From JBDREA01 sp043820265 (GTDB lineage Archaea; Altiarchaeota; Altiarchaeia; IMC4; JBDREA01): a stretch of 23,360 nucleotides of DNA. Under the pieces are notes generated by a model, which had not been told where the DNA came from, did not search any database, and was given only the letters and a program-made list of their open reading frames with translations. Below, one piece after another: positions 1 to 6,589 of the stretch (position 1 is its first letter; each line of letters begins with the position of its first letter). The stretch lies in assembly GCA_043820265.1 (NCBI GenBank), contig JBDREA010000123.1:1-23360 (forward strand). Reading direction: 5' to 3'. The position numbers and the translations under genes were made by a program.

Positions 1-1
1 C

Positions 2-133
2 GTGCTTGAGGAGGGCATTCTTAATGCGTTGAATGCGAGCGAAGAGCAGAAGTGGATGTTTGACGAGATAAAAGACTGGCCGAAAAGGGAGTTTGGTCCC
101 TATTTACTTTTACGAAATCCCCTCTATTTGTAG
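2..133 (+). CDS. C-terminal fragment of an unidentified protein, cut by the left edge
   Basis: An open frame enters from the left edge and stops at TAG 131-133, giving 43 visible residues. The fragment is acidic in the middle (ASEEQKWMFDEIKDWPK) and ends in a short hydrophobic tail (YLLLRNPLYL). I do not recognise a family from so little sequence. Its stop overlaps by 10 nt the stop of the small convergent gene on the minus strand. The opposite strand is also partly open here, so the coding assignment is moderate only. Confidence 0.45.
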   Translation: MLEEGILNALNASEEQKWMFDEIKDWPKREFGPYLLLRNPLYL

Positions 134-237
134 ATGACCCAGAATGTCAACCAAGTCCAAAAGATCAGAAATGCTACGAGAGCAAGAAACATTTGAATGT
201 CTTTTTTTGTTATATCGTCTCTGAGTTTCAACTCCAT
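124..237 (-). CDS. small single-pass membrane protein, 37 residues
   Basis: A minus-strand frame from ATG at 237 to TAG at 124 encodes 37 residues. A charged N-terminus (MELKLRDDITKKDIQ) is followed by one hydrophobic segment rich in F, W, L and V (about residues 16-35). The layout is typical of a tiny inner-membrane protein with a cytoplasmic N-terminus. The symmetrical TTTAAA at 267-272 lies about 30 nt upstream, the right distance for an archaeal box A with a very short leader, so the same box could serve this gene and the divergent regulator gene at 318. No function can be assigned. A chance frame is possible at this length, but the TM segment and the promoter spacing favour a real gene. 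Confidence 0.45.
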   Translation of the reverse strand: MELKLRDDITKKDIQMFLALVAFLIFWTWLTFWVIYK

Positions 238-265
238 TTTATCTTATTCCTTAATCAGACTTCGT

Positions 266-275
266 GTTTAAATAC
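266..275. promoter_or_regulatory. possible shared box A (TTTAAA) between divergent small genes
   Basis: The sequence GTTTAAATAC contains the palindrome TTTAAA at 267-272. It is placed about 25-30 nt from the expected transcription start of both the minus-strand small membrane protein (ATG at 237) and the plus-strand RHH gene (ATG at 318). Because TTTAAA reads the same on both strands it could bind TBP in either orientation. This is a placement argument only. Confidence 0.4.
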
Positions 276-285
276 TTTGACTCCC

Positions 286-297
286 TGTATATATACA
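286..297. promoter_or_regulatory. palindromic operator candidate TGTATATATACA
   Basis: A perfect 12-nt palindrome, TGTATATATACA, sits just downstream of the box A at 267-272 and ends 20 nt before the RHH gene's ATG, so it would cover the transcription start. RHH regulators commonly bind short palindromic sites and repress their own promoters. A related string, TGTATATTTGTATA, occurs upstream of the pilin gene at 618-631. Autoregulation is inferred. Confidence 0.5.
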
Positions 298-317
298 TAT
301 ATGTTGGAGGTGGTTTC

Positions 318-560
318 ATGGAATTCAGTACTCAACGAGTGGATTTCGAAACAGTAGACAGAATAAAGGACATAAACCGTCACTTAAACAAGAGAGGAAT
401 TAGGTTAAGACAAAGCGATATAATAAGGGAATCAGTCCTTTTTGTCATAAAAAACGAGGCCAACTTCCTTGATTACGTGGAAAATAAATATTCTGGAGCA
501 AATGCCTCTGTTTCAAATATTGTCTCTCAGGCAATCTCGAAACCCTGGTTTCCATACTAA
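318..560 (+). CDS. ribbon-helix-helix-like DNA-binding regulator
   Basis: An 80-residue protein starts at ATG 318 behind a strong Shine-Dalgarno sequence (GGAGGTG, 306-312). An upstream GTG at 264 would extend it, but it lies before that ribosome site and near the promoter. The N-terminus fits an RHH fold: a short beta strand (about STQRVDF, residues 4-10), a first helix (about 10-24), a turn with basic residues (KRGIRLRQ), and a second helix starting SDIIRESVLFVIKNE (about 32-46). The tail from about residue 47 is not recognised and could be for oligomerisation. As the only regulator-like gene next to the secretion locus, with matching sites before its own gene and before the pilin gene, it is the best candidate to control the apparatus. 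An antitoxin role is a weaker alternative, as no toxin gene follows. Confidence 0.65.
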   Translation: MEFSTQRVDFETVDRIKDINRHLNKRGIRLRQSDIIRESVLFVIKNEANFLDYVENKYSGANASVSNIVSQAISKPWFPY

Positions 561-617
561 CAAATTTAATTGAGCGAAAAAACCAAGGAAAACCCAGAAC
601 AAGCATGCAGCAACCTC

Positions 618-631
618 TGTATATTTGTATA
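618..631. promoter_or_regulatory. second TGTATAT-type site, upstream of the pilin promoter
   Basis: TGTATATTTGTATA resembles the palindrome before the RHH gene (TGTATATATACA). It lies about 18 nt upstream of the pilin gene's box A rather than over the start site, a position compatible with activation or with blocking TFB. The sequence is AT-rich, so a chance match cannot be excluded. Confidence 0.35.
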
Positions 632-645
632 TTTTGGAGATACCA

Positions 646-658
646 CTATTTATATAGC
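646..658 (+). promoter_or_regulatory. box A promoter of the pilin gene (TTTATATA)
   Basis: TTTATATA at 649-656 matches the archaeal TATA-box consensus. A start site about 26-30 nt downstream (near 675-682) would leave a leader of about 40 nt containing the GAGGTG ribosome site at 708-713. This is the best promoter in the 561-719 intergenic stretch, where nothing else is evident besides the TGTATAT-type site. Confidence 0.6.
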
Positions 659-719
659 CTTGTTGCGTAAAGTTTATACAACACACAATACAAACTCAAA
701 AAAATAAGAGGTGAAAACA

Positions 720-1070
720 ATGGATAGGAAAACTTTGATGACTGCCGTTCTGATGCTAAGCCTAATCGGACTAGCAACAGCGCAAAGTGAAACAACTCAA
801 CTGCAAAATGCCCTAAGCACCATTCTATGTGTGATTGTCCAGTTGCTAATATTCATAGCAGGTGGAATAGCCATAGTGATTATCGTGCTAAACGGTATCA
901 AGTGGACAGCCAGTAGTGACGACCCAGGAGCCAGAAAGCAAGCCAAACAAGGAATCGTCCATGCAATCGTGGGACTGATTATTGTATTGATTGCGATATT
1001 TGTCGTAACGACAATAGTGGGCGCCGGAAACGTTGCACAAATGGCAATCATGTCTGGTTGCAGTGCATAA
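720..1070 (+). CDS. VirB2/TrbC-like type IV secretion pilin
   Basis: A 116-residue protein starts at ATG 720, six bases after the ribosome site GAGGTG (708-713). A GTG at 711 is in frame but overlaps that site. It has a Sec-type signal peptide ending near ATAQS (about residue 22), a short loop, a first TM helix (about 36-58), a short polar loop KWTASSDDPGARKQAK, and a second TM helix (about 80-104). This hairpin with a small basic loop is the hallmark of VirB2/TrbC pilins, including the archaeal conjugation-like pilins CedA1 and TedC. It is the first gene of the apparatus. It has its own consensus promoter and is followed by a terminator hairpin, as expected for a subunit made in excess of the machinery genes. 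The family assignment rests on topology and motif, so sequence-level homology remains to be confirmed. Confidence 0.75.
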   Translation: MDRKTLMTAVLMLSLIGLATAQSETTQLQNALSTILCVIVQLLIFIAGGIAIVIIVLNGIKWTASSDDPGARKQAKQGIVHAIVGLIIVLIAIFVVTTIVGAGNVAQMAIMSGCSA

Positions 1071-1078
1071 AAAACAAA

Positions 1079-1118
1079 AAGGGGCAAACAAACCCCTTCT
1101 TTTTTTCTTTTTTTGTCT
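1079..1118 (+). terminator. hairpin terminator behind the pilin gene
   Basis: The arms AAGGGG (1079-1084) and CCCCTT (1093-1098) enclose an 8-nt loop and are followed by a long T-rich run (about 1099-1118). It begins 9 nt after the pilin stop codon. It would end or attenuate pilin transcripts before the large downstream genes. Confidence 0.65.
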
Positions 1119-1133
1119 TTTTCTAGCTTAAGG

Positions 1134-1144
1134 CATAATAACAA
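1134..1144 (+). promoter_or_regulatory. possible promoter box (CATAATAACAA) before the large VirB6-like gene
   Basis: CATAATAACAA lies 42 nt before the ATG at 1176, in the 105-nt gap after the pilin terminator. It resembles CTATAATAACAAG before the last pilin-like gene (15465) and CTATAATAAACG before the chimera (13927). The common ATAATAA core suggests a promoter type shared by the locus. It departs from the archaeal box A consensus, so confidence is low. Confidence 0.3.
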
Positions 1145-1175
1145 CTCTTTTTTTCCTTATTCTCCCTAATAATTA

Positions 1176-4100
1176 ATGTATCACACCCTCGATCAATGCA
1201 AAATGCCCGATGCCTCCCCATTTTCACCATCTAGAAGACAGTACACACTTTTCCTATTAGTCCTAACAATTACCCTCCTGCTTTTGTCAACTCCCGTGCA
1301 AGCAGGCCTTATTGGGACGTTCGGAAAATATGTTGGTTGTGTGACAAAGAACTCCCTCAGACCAGAACTCTATCTTCTACCCGGTGGCCCACTCACATTC
1401 TGCATACTGAACATGGGATTTAAATGGTTCTTCGACCAGCTTGGAGAACTTATGGGTTCCTTGATCGAGGGGCTCATAAGGATGATAATGTCTTGTCTCA
1501 CCTGGAATCCTCAGATATTCCCCCTATACACAACCGGCTGCGATGTTGACGCCGGCGAATGCGCAAGCCAAGGAGTATCCCACATCATAATATCTATAAT
1601 GATCATCTTGATGCCACTCTATGTCATACTCATCCTATACACCGGGATACAGATGATTTTTTTCTCTCTCACACCGCAGGGAAGAGCCCAGTCAAAATCC
1701 AGGCTGAACGAGTTCATAATAAGTATGGTTGTGGTAAGCCTCTCACCCATGCTATACCAGGTTATACTTGACTTGTCTGAATCGGTGGTATATGCGATAT
1801 TAAACGTAGCCGTAGAATCAATGAACTCCCCCGGCACTGATCTGGCGGGATTCTTGATACTGTTTCTGATCCTCGCAAAAACCCCAATTCTTTTACCTAT
1901 GACTATCATCCTGCTAGTGATCAGCCTCATAGCCTTGATGGTCCTTCTCGTAAGATACATATTTGTTTTACTATATGGCGTACTATTCCCAGCCATCCTA
2001 TTCCTATACCTCTTTGATACCACCAAACAAATGGGCTCAAAATTACTTGCAAGATCCATTATGTGGATTACGATACCCATCGCCCAATCAATATTCATGG
2101 CCTTGGTGATAATCTCTTTAGTGCAAACCGGAAGCACGATTGGAACTCCATTGCTTCACGCATCCGAAGCATTGATCGATCTGAGATTTGCAGATGCCCT
2201 TGACGCCATAAAAGACCTCGGTCCAGGACTTATTGAAGCGCTTAAAAGCATGTTATTGGTGATGGGAGGACTCGTTGGACTCATACTAGCCCCACTCATG
2301 ATGAGCGGGCTTCTAGAGAAGGTAGGCGGAGCCGTAGGATTTGTGGGTGCAGCTTCGGCACCTTACACCCCCGCAGGAGGGGCTTTGGTGGGGGCGGGCA
2401 CAATGATGATGGGATCCGGGGCGGACAGCTTGATATCTGCCGGGGCATTGGCGGGGTTCCTCCACAGAGGGCCATCCAGAACTGGAGTGGACCAGGGTGT
2501 CGGAGGATGGTTTAAAGAAGCCGGACGAGGCCTGACTTCAGGAAAAACCTGGAGAAACATGGTCCAACAGGCGGGCGCAGGGATGTTTCCCGACAAGTTC
2601 CCCCAAGGCCAGACAGCTTTTGAGTTGGAGTTTCAGGCCCAAGAGGCCGGGGGATTCTCTGCCGGAGGTTCACATACTGGGGGGGGCGGAGGACAGACTT
2701 CATCGATTTCTTCCTCTCAGACTGGAGAATACCATGAAAGCCAGGTAGCCGACCACACCGATACTCAGTGGAGGACCCAGGGGCGTTCAGCGGAGTCCAC
2801 GCACGCGGATAGAGAGTCATCTATCGACCCTAAAGGATTCATTATCCACACGCACCGTAAAATACACGACCTTCCGATGCCTTTGCTCCCATTTGAGCTC
2901 CATGAGCGAAGCAACAAGATACAGATGGGTCTCGCCTCGATCTTTGGGGGGGCAAGCCTTTTTTCATATGCAAAGCAGCATGGATTCAAGGCGGGGGCAA
3001 AAAAGTTCTTCAGCAAAGATCTAAGCGGCCAAGGCGTGGTAAGGAGGTCTGCCAAGGGAATGAGCTTAATCGCCTCTGGGCTTATGCCCATCTCACCTTT
3101 GATGCCTATCAGAATGCTTGGCCGGGAGCTGTTTGGCTTCGTACCTGCGGGAATCCCGAACTGGCTCGGAGGAGGAATCGTGAGAAGAGCAGCCCTCATT
3201 ATGATGGGAATGGGTTTCCGCCAACACTGGCACAGAAGGAAAGCCGACGCAAGCATCAAATACAGGGCGGGTAAACACGAAAACTTGGACTTAGCACTTG
3301 AGAAAGCCAAAAAGGAGAGAGAGGAACTAATCGCGGCAGGCCAAGACACTCACGCAGTCGACAATAAGATAGAGGGCCTCGAAGAAAGCATCGACCGGGA
3401 AGTGCTTAAGGTGACGAAAATCCTTGACGGACTCGCAAACGACCCCACAGGATTCAGAAGCACAGACCCCTTCTACTACGAAAAGAAGCTTCAATCGCTT
3501 CTGCAATCGAAGTCGGCATCAGATAGGAGGCTCGCCCAAAGATACATGGCACAGGCGATGTCAGACAACCTAGGAAGAGACAGGGGGCAAAGGGATGGAA
3601 ACTTCAAAAACATGAATGCCTGCTATCAAACAGCAGTATCGTTTGCCAGCCAAGAGCATAAGTCGGGGGATAAATGGAATCCCGAGGCCAGATTGCACGC
3701 CCATGCACTGCATTATTTCCAGAGGGGTCCAGGAGACTTTAATGTTGGAGGCTTAGCCAAAGCCATGGATATGGATGAAGAGTACTGGAAGATCGATACG
3801 AGTACCAATGCTGGAAAACAAAAAGCCAAAGAAGTGATGGACCACTTCTTTTCAAATGCTAAAAATCCAAACCGCACCGAAGCCGACACATTCCTCGCCC
3901 GGACCGTGGCTGCATCAGAGATACAGGCTAGAGGTTTGGCAGTAGACAAAGGACACGATAAGATCGGGGGAATATTGATTGAAAGACCTGGCATCACGAT
4001 AGAAAACGGACGACTCGTCTATAGGACCGTGGAAAGAACCATTCAGGGCATCCCTGTCAGGGAAGATGGAAAAATCAGGACGAGAAAATGGGTTGAAGGC

Positions 4101-6116
4101 ATTGATTTCCGGCTTTCCGATTTTGCTCAAATTGAAAGGAAAAACAGCGTCGTCATGACCAAACGCTTCCATAAGCTGGAGGGAGCGATGGCAGTTGCCG
4201 CAAGAAATATGGAGTGGCAGGAGATGCGAGATCCATTCGATAAAAAGAACGTTTGGCATCGAAGACACCTTGACCGCCACACAGTCACATCAGAAGACGG
4301 GAGAGAAGAGGCCTACCTCAACCGGCACCAATACGCCTATCTGCGGGGTGTAAACCAGAAACTCGGCTATGGAGGAGGCCTGAACCCGGGAGACGAACAA
4401 TTGATTCATCCCCTTAATTCAGTTTTAGAAAGATATATGGGGCCGGGCATCGAAGGCCAGGTCATCGACCAAAACTTCCATGACAACCCCGACAGTGGAA
4501 TGGCTACCTACCGGCTTGACCAGTTCGGAAACCCGGTTGCTACGATTACATTAAACCAGGGAGCTCAAAACCCCAGGGATCAGTTGAGAAAGTTAAGGAT
4601 CAAGAAGAAGACGCAGGTCCAGATAAGCCATCACGGAGAACAAGACGGCAACATAATTTTGGGAAATGGGCTCATTGCTTCCACCACCAACCCAATGGGT
4701 ACCGCCCAGGAAACTTATGCTGACGTAAAACACACAACCAGGGAGTTCTATGAAATCCAAGACCAATACGGTGTCCCCCAAAAAAACTATGTCCTGGTGA
4801 AACAGACCGAAGTCTTAGATAAACTCTCAGACTCGGCAGGCAACAAATTAAGGGTAACTCGATACACTGTCGTCGACCTATCAGCGGCGAAACCAGAATA
4901 CAAATTTGACGCCCTAAAGACTGGCACCCATCCAAACGATTTCTGGTCTGAAGTGCTCAATCACAACCCCCACAAAGACATCTACAAGAAGGATGGAAAC
5001 CTGGAAGAAGCAACCCAGGGACACATAATCCTCAGGGACTATCTCGACAAAGATCTGAGGTTCCTCGAAGAAAATAATGAGATTGTTTTGTGCGTCCCAA
5101 ACTACTCTTCTTACAAATATGATTTCGGCACAGGGGTCGAGCAGGAAGTCGCAGTCCACATAGTCGATAAAAAACTCCAGTACTTCAGGATAGAGGAGCT
5201 GCCAAACGGCAGAAAAAGAAAGATTCCTCTTGATGCATATGAACAAGCACGATTGAACCAGATGGGGCAGAACTTCCAGGTACAGAATGTGGGTGGAGTC
5301 CTCAAGAAAACAGAATGGAAAAAAATTGAGAACGTGGAAGTTAGGGAAGGTAAGATCTACGAGGCAGGCACAAATAATGAGCTGACCCATATAAACCTCA
5401 AATCCAACGAATACAAGGGGGAATTCAAGCCAGTCCACCTAAACGACGAAGTAGTCGAAGGACATATTTCAGAAAACCAGTTCAGAAGTGAATTCGCAGT
5501 CATCCACGAAAAAGGCCACATAGCATTAAGAACGGCGACCGGAACTCTGACAGAAAGCGACTCGGGGAAAATCGTCGACTCCCTCACATCTAAAAAACCT
5601 AAACGAAAACTTTCAGGCGACCCAACATACGACGAGCTTAGATTGAAGCTCGAATCCACACGAGTGGGTGGAGAATCCGTCCAAGACCTCCTAAGGGCCT
5701 ATTCAAGCGACGAACTGCTGGGTCAAGGAAGCGTAGGTCACTTGTTCAACGAACTAAACTCCAATGCTGCGGTGCACAACCATGGAGGCCCCGCAGACCA
5801 CGCCCTTAATGTACAAAAGACAAGATATTTCCAAGAGGAACTGGCTGAGAAAATGGCCTACTTGAACGCAAACAAGACAAGACTAAGCAAGGCCGACGTC
5901 GTGAACCTCGCCCAGATACGCACAATCGCAGAAGAATATGGCATTCCAGTATCGGGCGAATTCAGGGATTCCCCCGGCCTAGAAGGATTTAACACCGGCG
6001 GCTCAATGGCAGACCTCATAGACGACGTAGTCGCAAAGAATGGAGGCAACTGGGAGGAAAAATACTATCAAGCAAGGGCGGTTTCAGAAGCCCTTTGGAC
6101 GGCGCTGACGACATAA
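1176..6116 (+). CDS. giant VirB6/TrbL-like membrane protein with about 1250-residue soluble extension
   Basis: The protein has 1646 residues. It has a signal or TM segment (about 22-42), an outside-type Cys-containing region (C55, C76, C107, C122, C129), then a polytopic core with helices near 136-163, 178-200, 224-250, 252-283, 292-315 and 353-380. The loop SLTPQGRAQSK (164-174) matches the pilin-type hairpin loop. Conserved blocks WNP, RY..V, FP.ILFLY.F and IMW...P..Q are shared with the second VirB6-like protein at 6586. A Gly/Ser linker (about 490-510) leads to a long charged region with no obvious TM helices and no family I recognise; it contains HEKGH at 1444-1448. Typical VirB6/TrbL proteins have about 300-500 residues; extended VirB6 proteins are known in Rickettsiales. 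The ATG has no ribosome site; M10 (1203) is an alternative. It probably forms the membrane channel platform. The membrane-core assignment is firm, while the extension's function is unknown. Confidence 0.7.
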   Translation: MYHTLDQCKMPDASPFSPSRRQYTLFLLVLTITLLLLSTPVQAGLIGTFGKYVGCVTKNSLRPELYLLPGGPLTFCILNMGFKWFFDQLGELMGSLIEGLIRMIMSCLTWNPQIFPLYTTGCDVDAGECASQGVSHIIISIMIILMPLYVILILYTGIQMIFFSLTPQGRAQSKSRLNEFIISMVVVSLSPMLYQVILDLSESVVYAILNVAVESMNSPGTDLAGFLILFLILAKTPILLPMTIILLVISLIALMVLLVRYIFVLLYGVLFPAILFLYLFDTTKQMGSKLLARSIMWITIPIAQSIFMALVIISLVQTGSTIGTPLLHASEALIDLRFADALDAIKDLGPGLIEALKSMLLVMGGLVGLILAPLMMSGLLEKVGGAVGFVGAASAPYTPAGGALVGAGTMMMGSGADSLISAGALAGFLHRGPSRTGVDQGVGGWFKEAGRGLTSGKTWRNMVQQAGAGMFPDKFPQGQTAFELEFQAQEAGGFSAGGSHTGGGGGQTSSISSSQTGEYHESQVADHTDTQWRTQGRSAESTHADRESSIDPKGFIIHTHRKIHDLPMPLLPFELHERSNKIQMGLASIFGGASLFSYAKQHGFKAGAKKFFSKDLSGQGVVRRSAKGMSLIASGLMPISPLMPIRMLGRELFGFVPAGIPNWLGGGIVRRAALIMMGMGFRQHWHRRKADASIKYRAGKHENLDLALEKAKKEREELIAAGQDTHAVDNKIEGLEESIDREVLKVTKILDGLANDPTGFRSTDPFYYEKKLQSLLQSKSASDRRLAQRYMAQAMSDNLGRDRGQRDGNFKNMNACYQTAVSFASQEHKSGDKWNPEARLHAHALHYFQRGPGDFNVGGLAKAMDMDEEYWKIDTSTNAGKQKAKEVMDHFFSNAKNPNRTEADTFLARTVAASEIQARGLAVDKGHDKIGGILIERPGITIENGRLVYRTVERTIQGIPVREDGKIRTRKWVEGIDFRLSDFAQIERKNSVVMTKRFHKLEGAMAVAARNMEWQEMRDPFDKKNVWHRRHLDRHTVTSEDGREEAYLNRHQYAYLRGVNQKLGYGGGLNPGDEQLIHPLNSVLERYMGPGIEGQVIDQNFHDNPDSGMATYRLDQFGNPVATITLNQGAQNPRDQLRKLRIKKKTQVQISHHGEQDGNIILGNGLIASTTNPMGTAQETYADVKHTTREFYEIQDQYGVPQKNYVLVKQTEVLDKLSDSAGNKLRVTRYTVVDLSAAKPEYKFDALKTGTHPNDFWSEVLNHNPHKDIYKKDGNLEEATQGHIILRDYLDKDLRFLEENNEIVLCVPNYSSYKYDFGTGVEQEVAVHIVDKKLQYFRIEELPNGRKRKIPLDAYEQARLNQMGQNFQVQNVGGVLKKTEWKKIENVEVREGKIYEAGTNNELTHINLKSNEYKGEFKPVHLNDEVVEGHISENQFRSEFAVIHEKGHIALRTATGTLTESDSGKIVDSLTSKKPKRKLSGDPTYDELRLKLESTRVGGESVQDLLRAYSSDELLGQGSVGHLFNELNSNAAVHNHGGPADHALNVQKTRYFQEELAEKMAYLNANKTRLSKADVVNLAQIRTIAEEYGIPVSGEFRDSPGLEGFNTGGSMADLIDDVVAKNGGNWEEKYYQARAVSEALWTALTT

Positions 6117-6142
6117 AAAACCCAAAAACAAAAGACTAAAAA

Positions 6143-6589
6143 ATGGATCTAACAGACGAGCAGGAACTGGAGCTAAAAAAAGTCTACCTGGACGTGGACA
6201 AAGTCCGAAAAACGCTTGAAGCAGACGACGCCCTGGAAAAGTTACTCGACGAAGCCTTCACCCACAAGTTCGGCCCAAACGCCGCAGACATAACATTCGA
6301 AGTAAACTGGGACATTGTATTCGACGAACACCCAACATGCCCGAGCTGCAAAAAAGGGCTCCTCGAAGACGCGGATGAAAAGACGCTGGGATGCATGTTC
6401 TGCGGATTCAAAACAAAAAAAGAACTCTTTGAAAAAGCAAAAAAAAGATATGAGAAAGAAGACGAACTAACCGAAAAAGTCCGGGCCCTAAAAGACAAAG
6501 CAGCCGAAATCGGCGTAGGAGAAGAAGGCGTAAAACAGCTGTACAAAAACATAACAGCAGAATTACTCAAAGAAAGACTCAAAAAATGA
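6143..6589 (+). CDS. small zinc-ribbon protein translationally coupled to second VirB6-like gene
   Basis: This is a 148-residue, highly charged, Lys/Glu-rich cytoplasmic protein without TM segments. A four-cysteine zinc ribbon is plain: C66-P-S-C69 and C84-M-F-C87, each pair followed by basic or glycine residues. Helical, probably coiled-coil, segments flank it on both sides (about 1-40 and 90-148). It begins 26 nt after the giant VirB6-like gene, and its TGA overlaps the next start codon (ATGA at 6586-6589), so the two are almost certainly translated from one mRNA. The family is not recognised. The ribbon may bind nucleic acid or serve only as a structural scaffold between apparatus proteins. 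Confidence 0.65.
   Translation: MDLTDEQELELKKVYLDVDKVRKTLEADDALEKLLDEAFTHKFGPNAADITFEVNWDIVFDEHPTCPSCKKGLLEDADEKTLGCMFCGFKTKKELFEKAKKRYEKEDELTEKVRALKDKAAEIGVGEEGVKQLYKNITAELLKERLKK

Noticed and set aside
264..317. GTG start giving the RHH protein 18 extra residues
   Set aside because: The extension would be encoded by the palindrome and promoter region, and the ATG at 318 has a strong GGAGGTG site at the right distance.
720..1070. Interpretation of the small membrane protein as a type IV pilus or archaellum prepilin
   Set aside because: There is no class III signal (a basic segment and cleavage site before one N-terminal helix). It has a Sec-type signal and two TM helices with a short basic loop, which is the VirB2 layout.
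1619..3349. Long minus-strand frames opposite the giant VirB6-like gene (172 and 194 residues)
   Set aside because: They lie antisense to a continuous 1646-residue protein with clear TM and paralogue signals. Their own sequences lack start context and recognisable domains, and look like codon-bias shadows.
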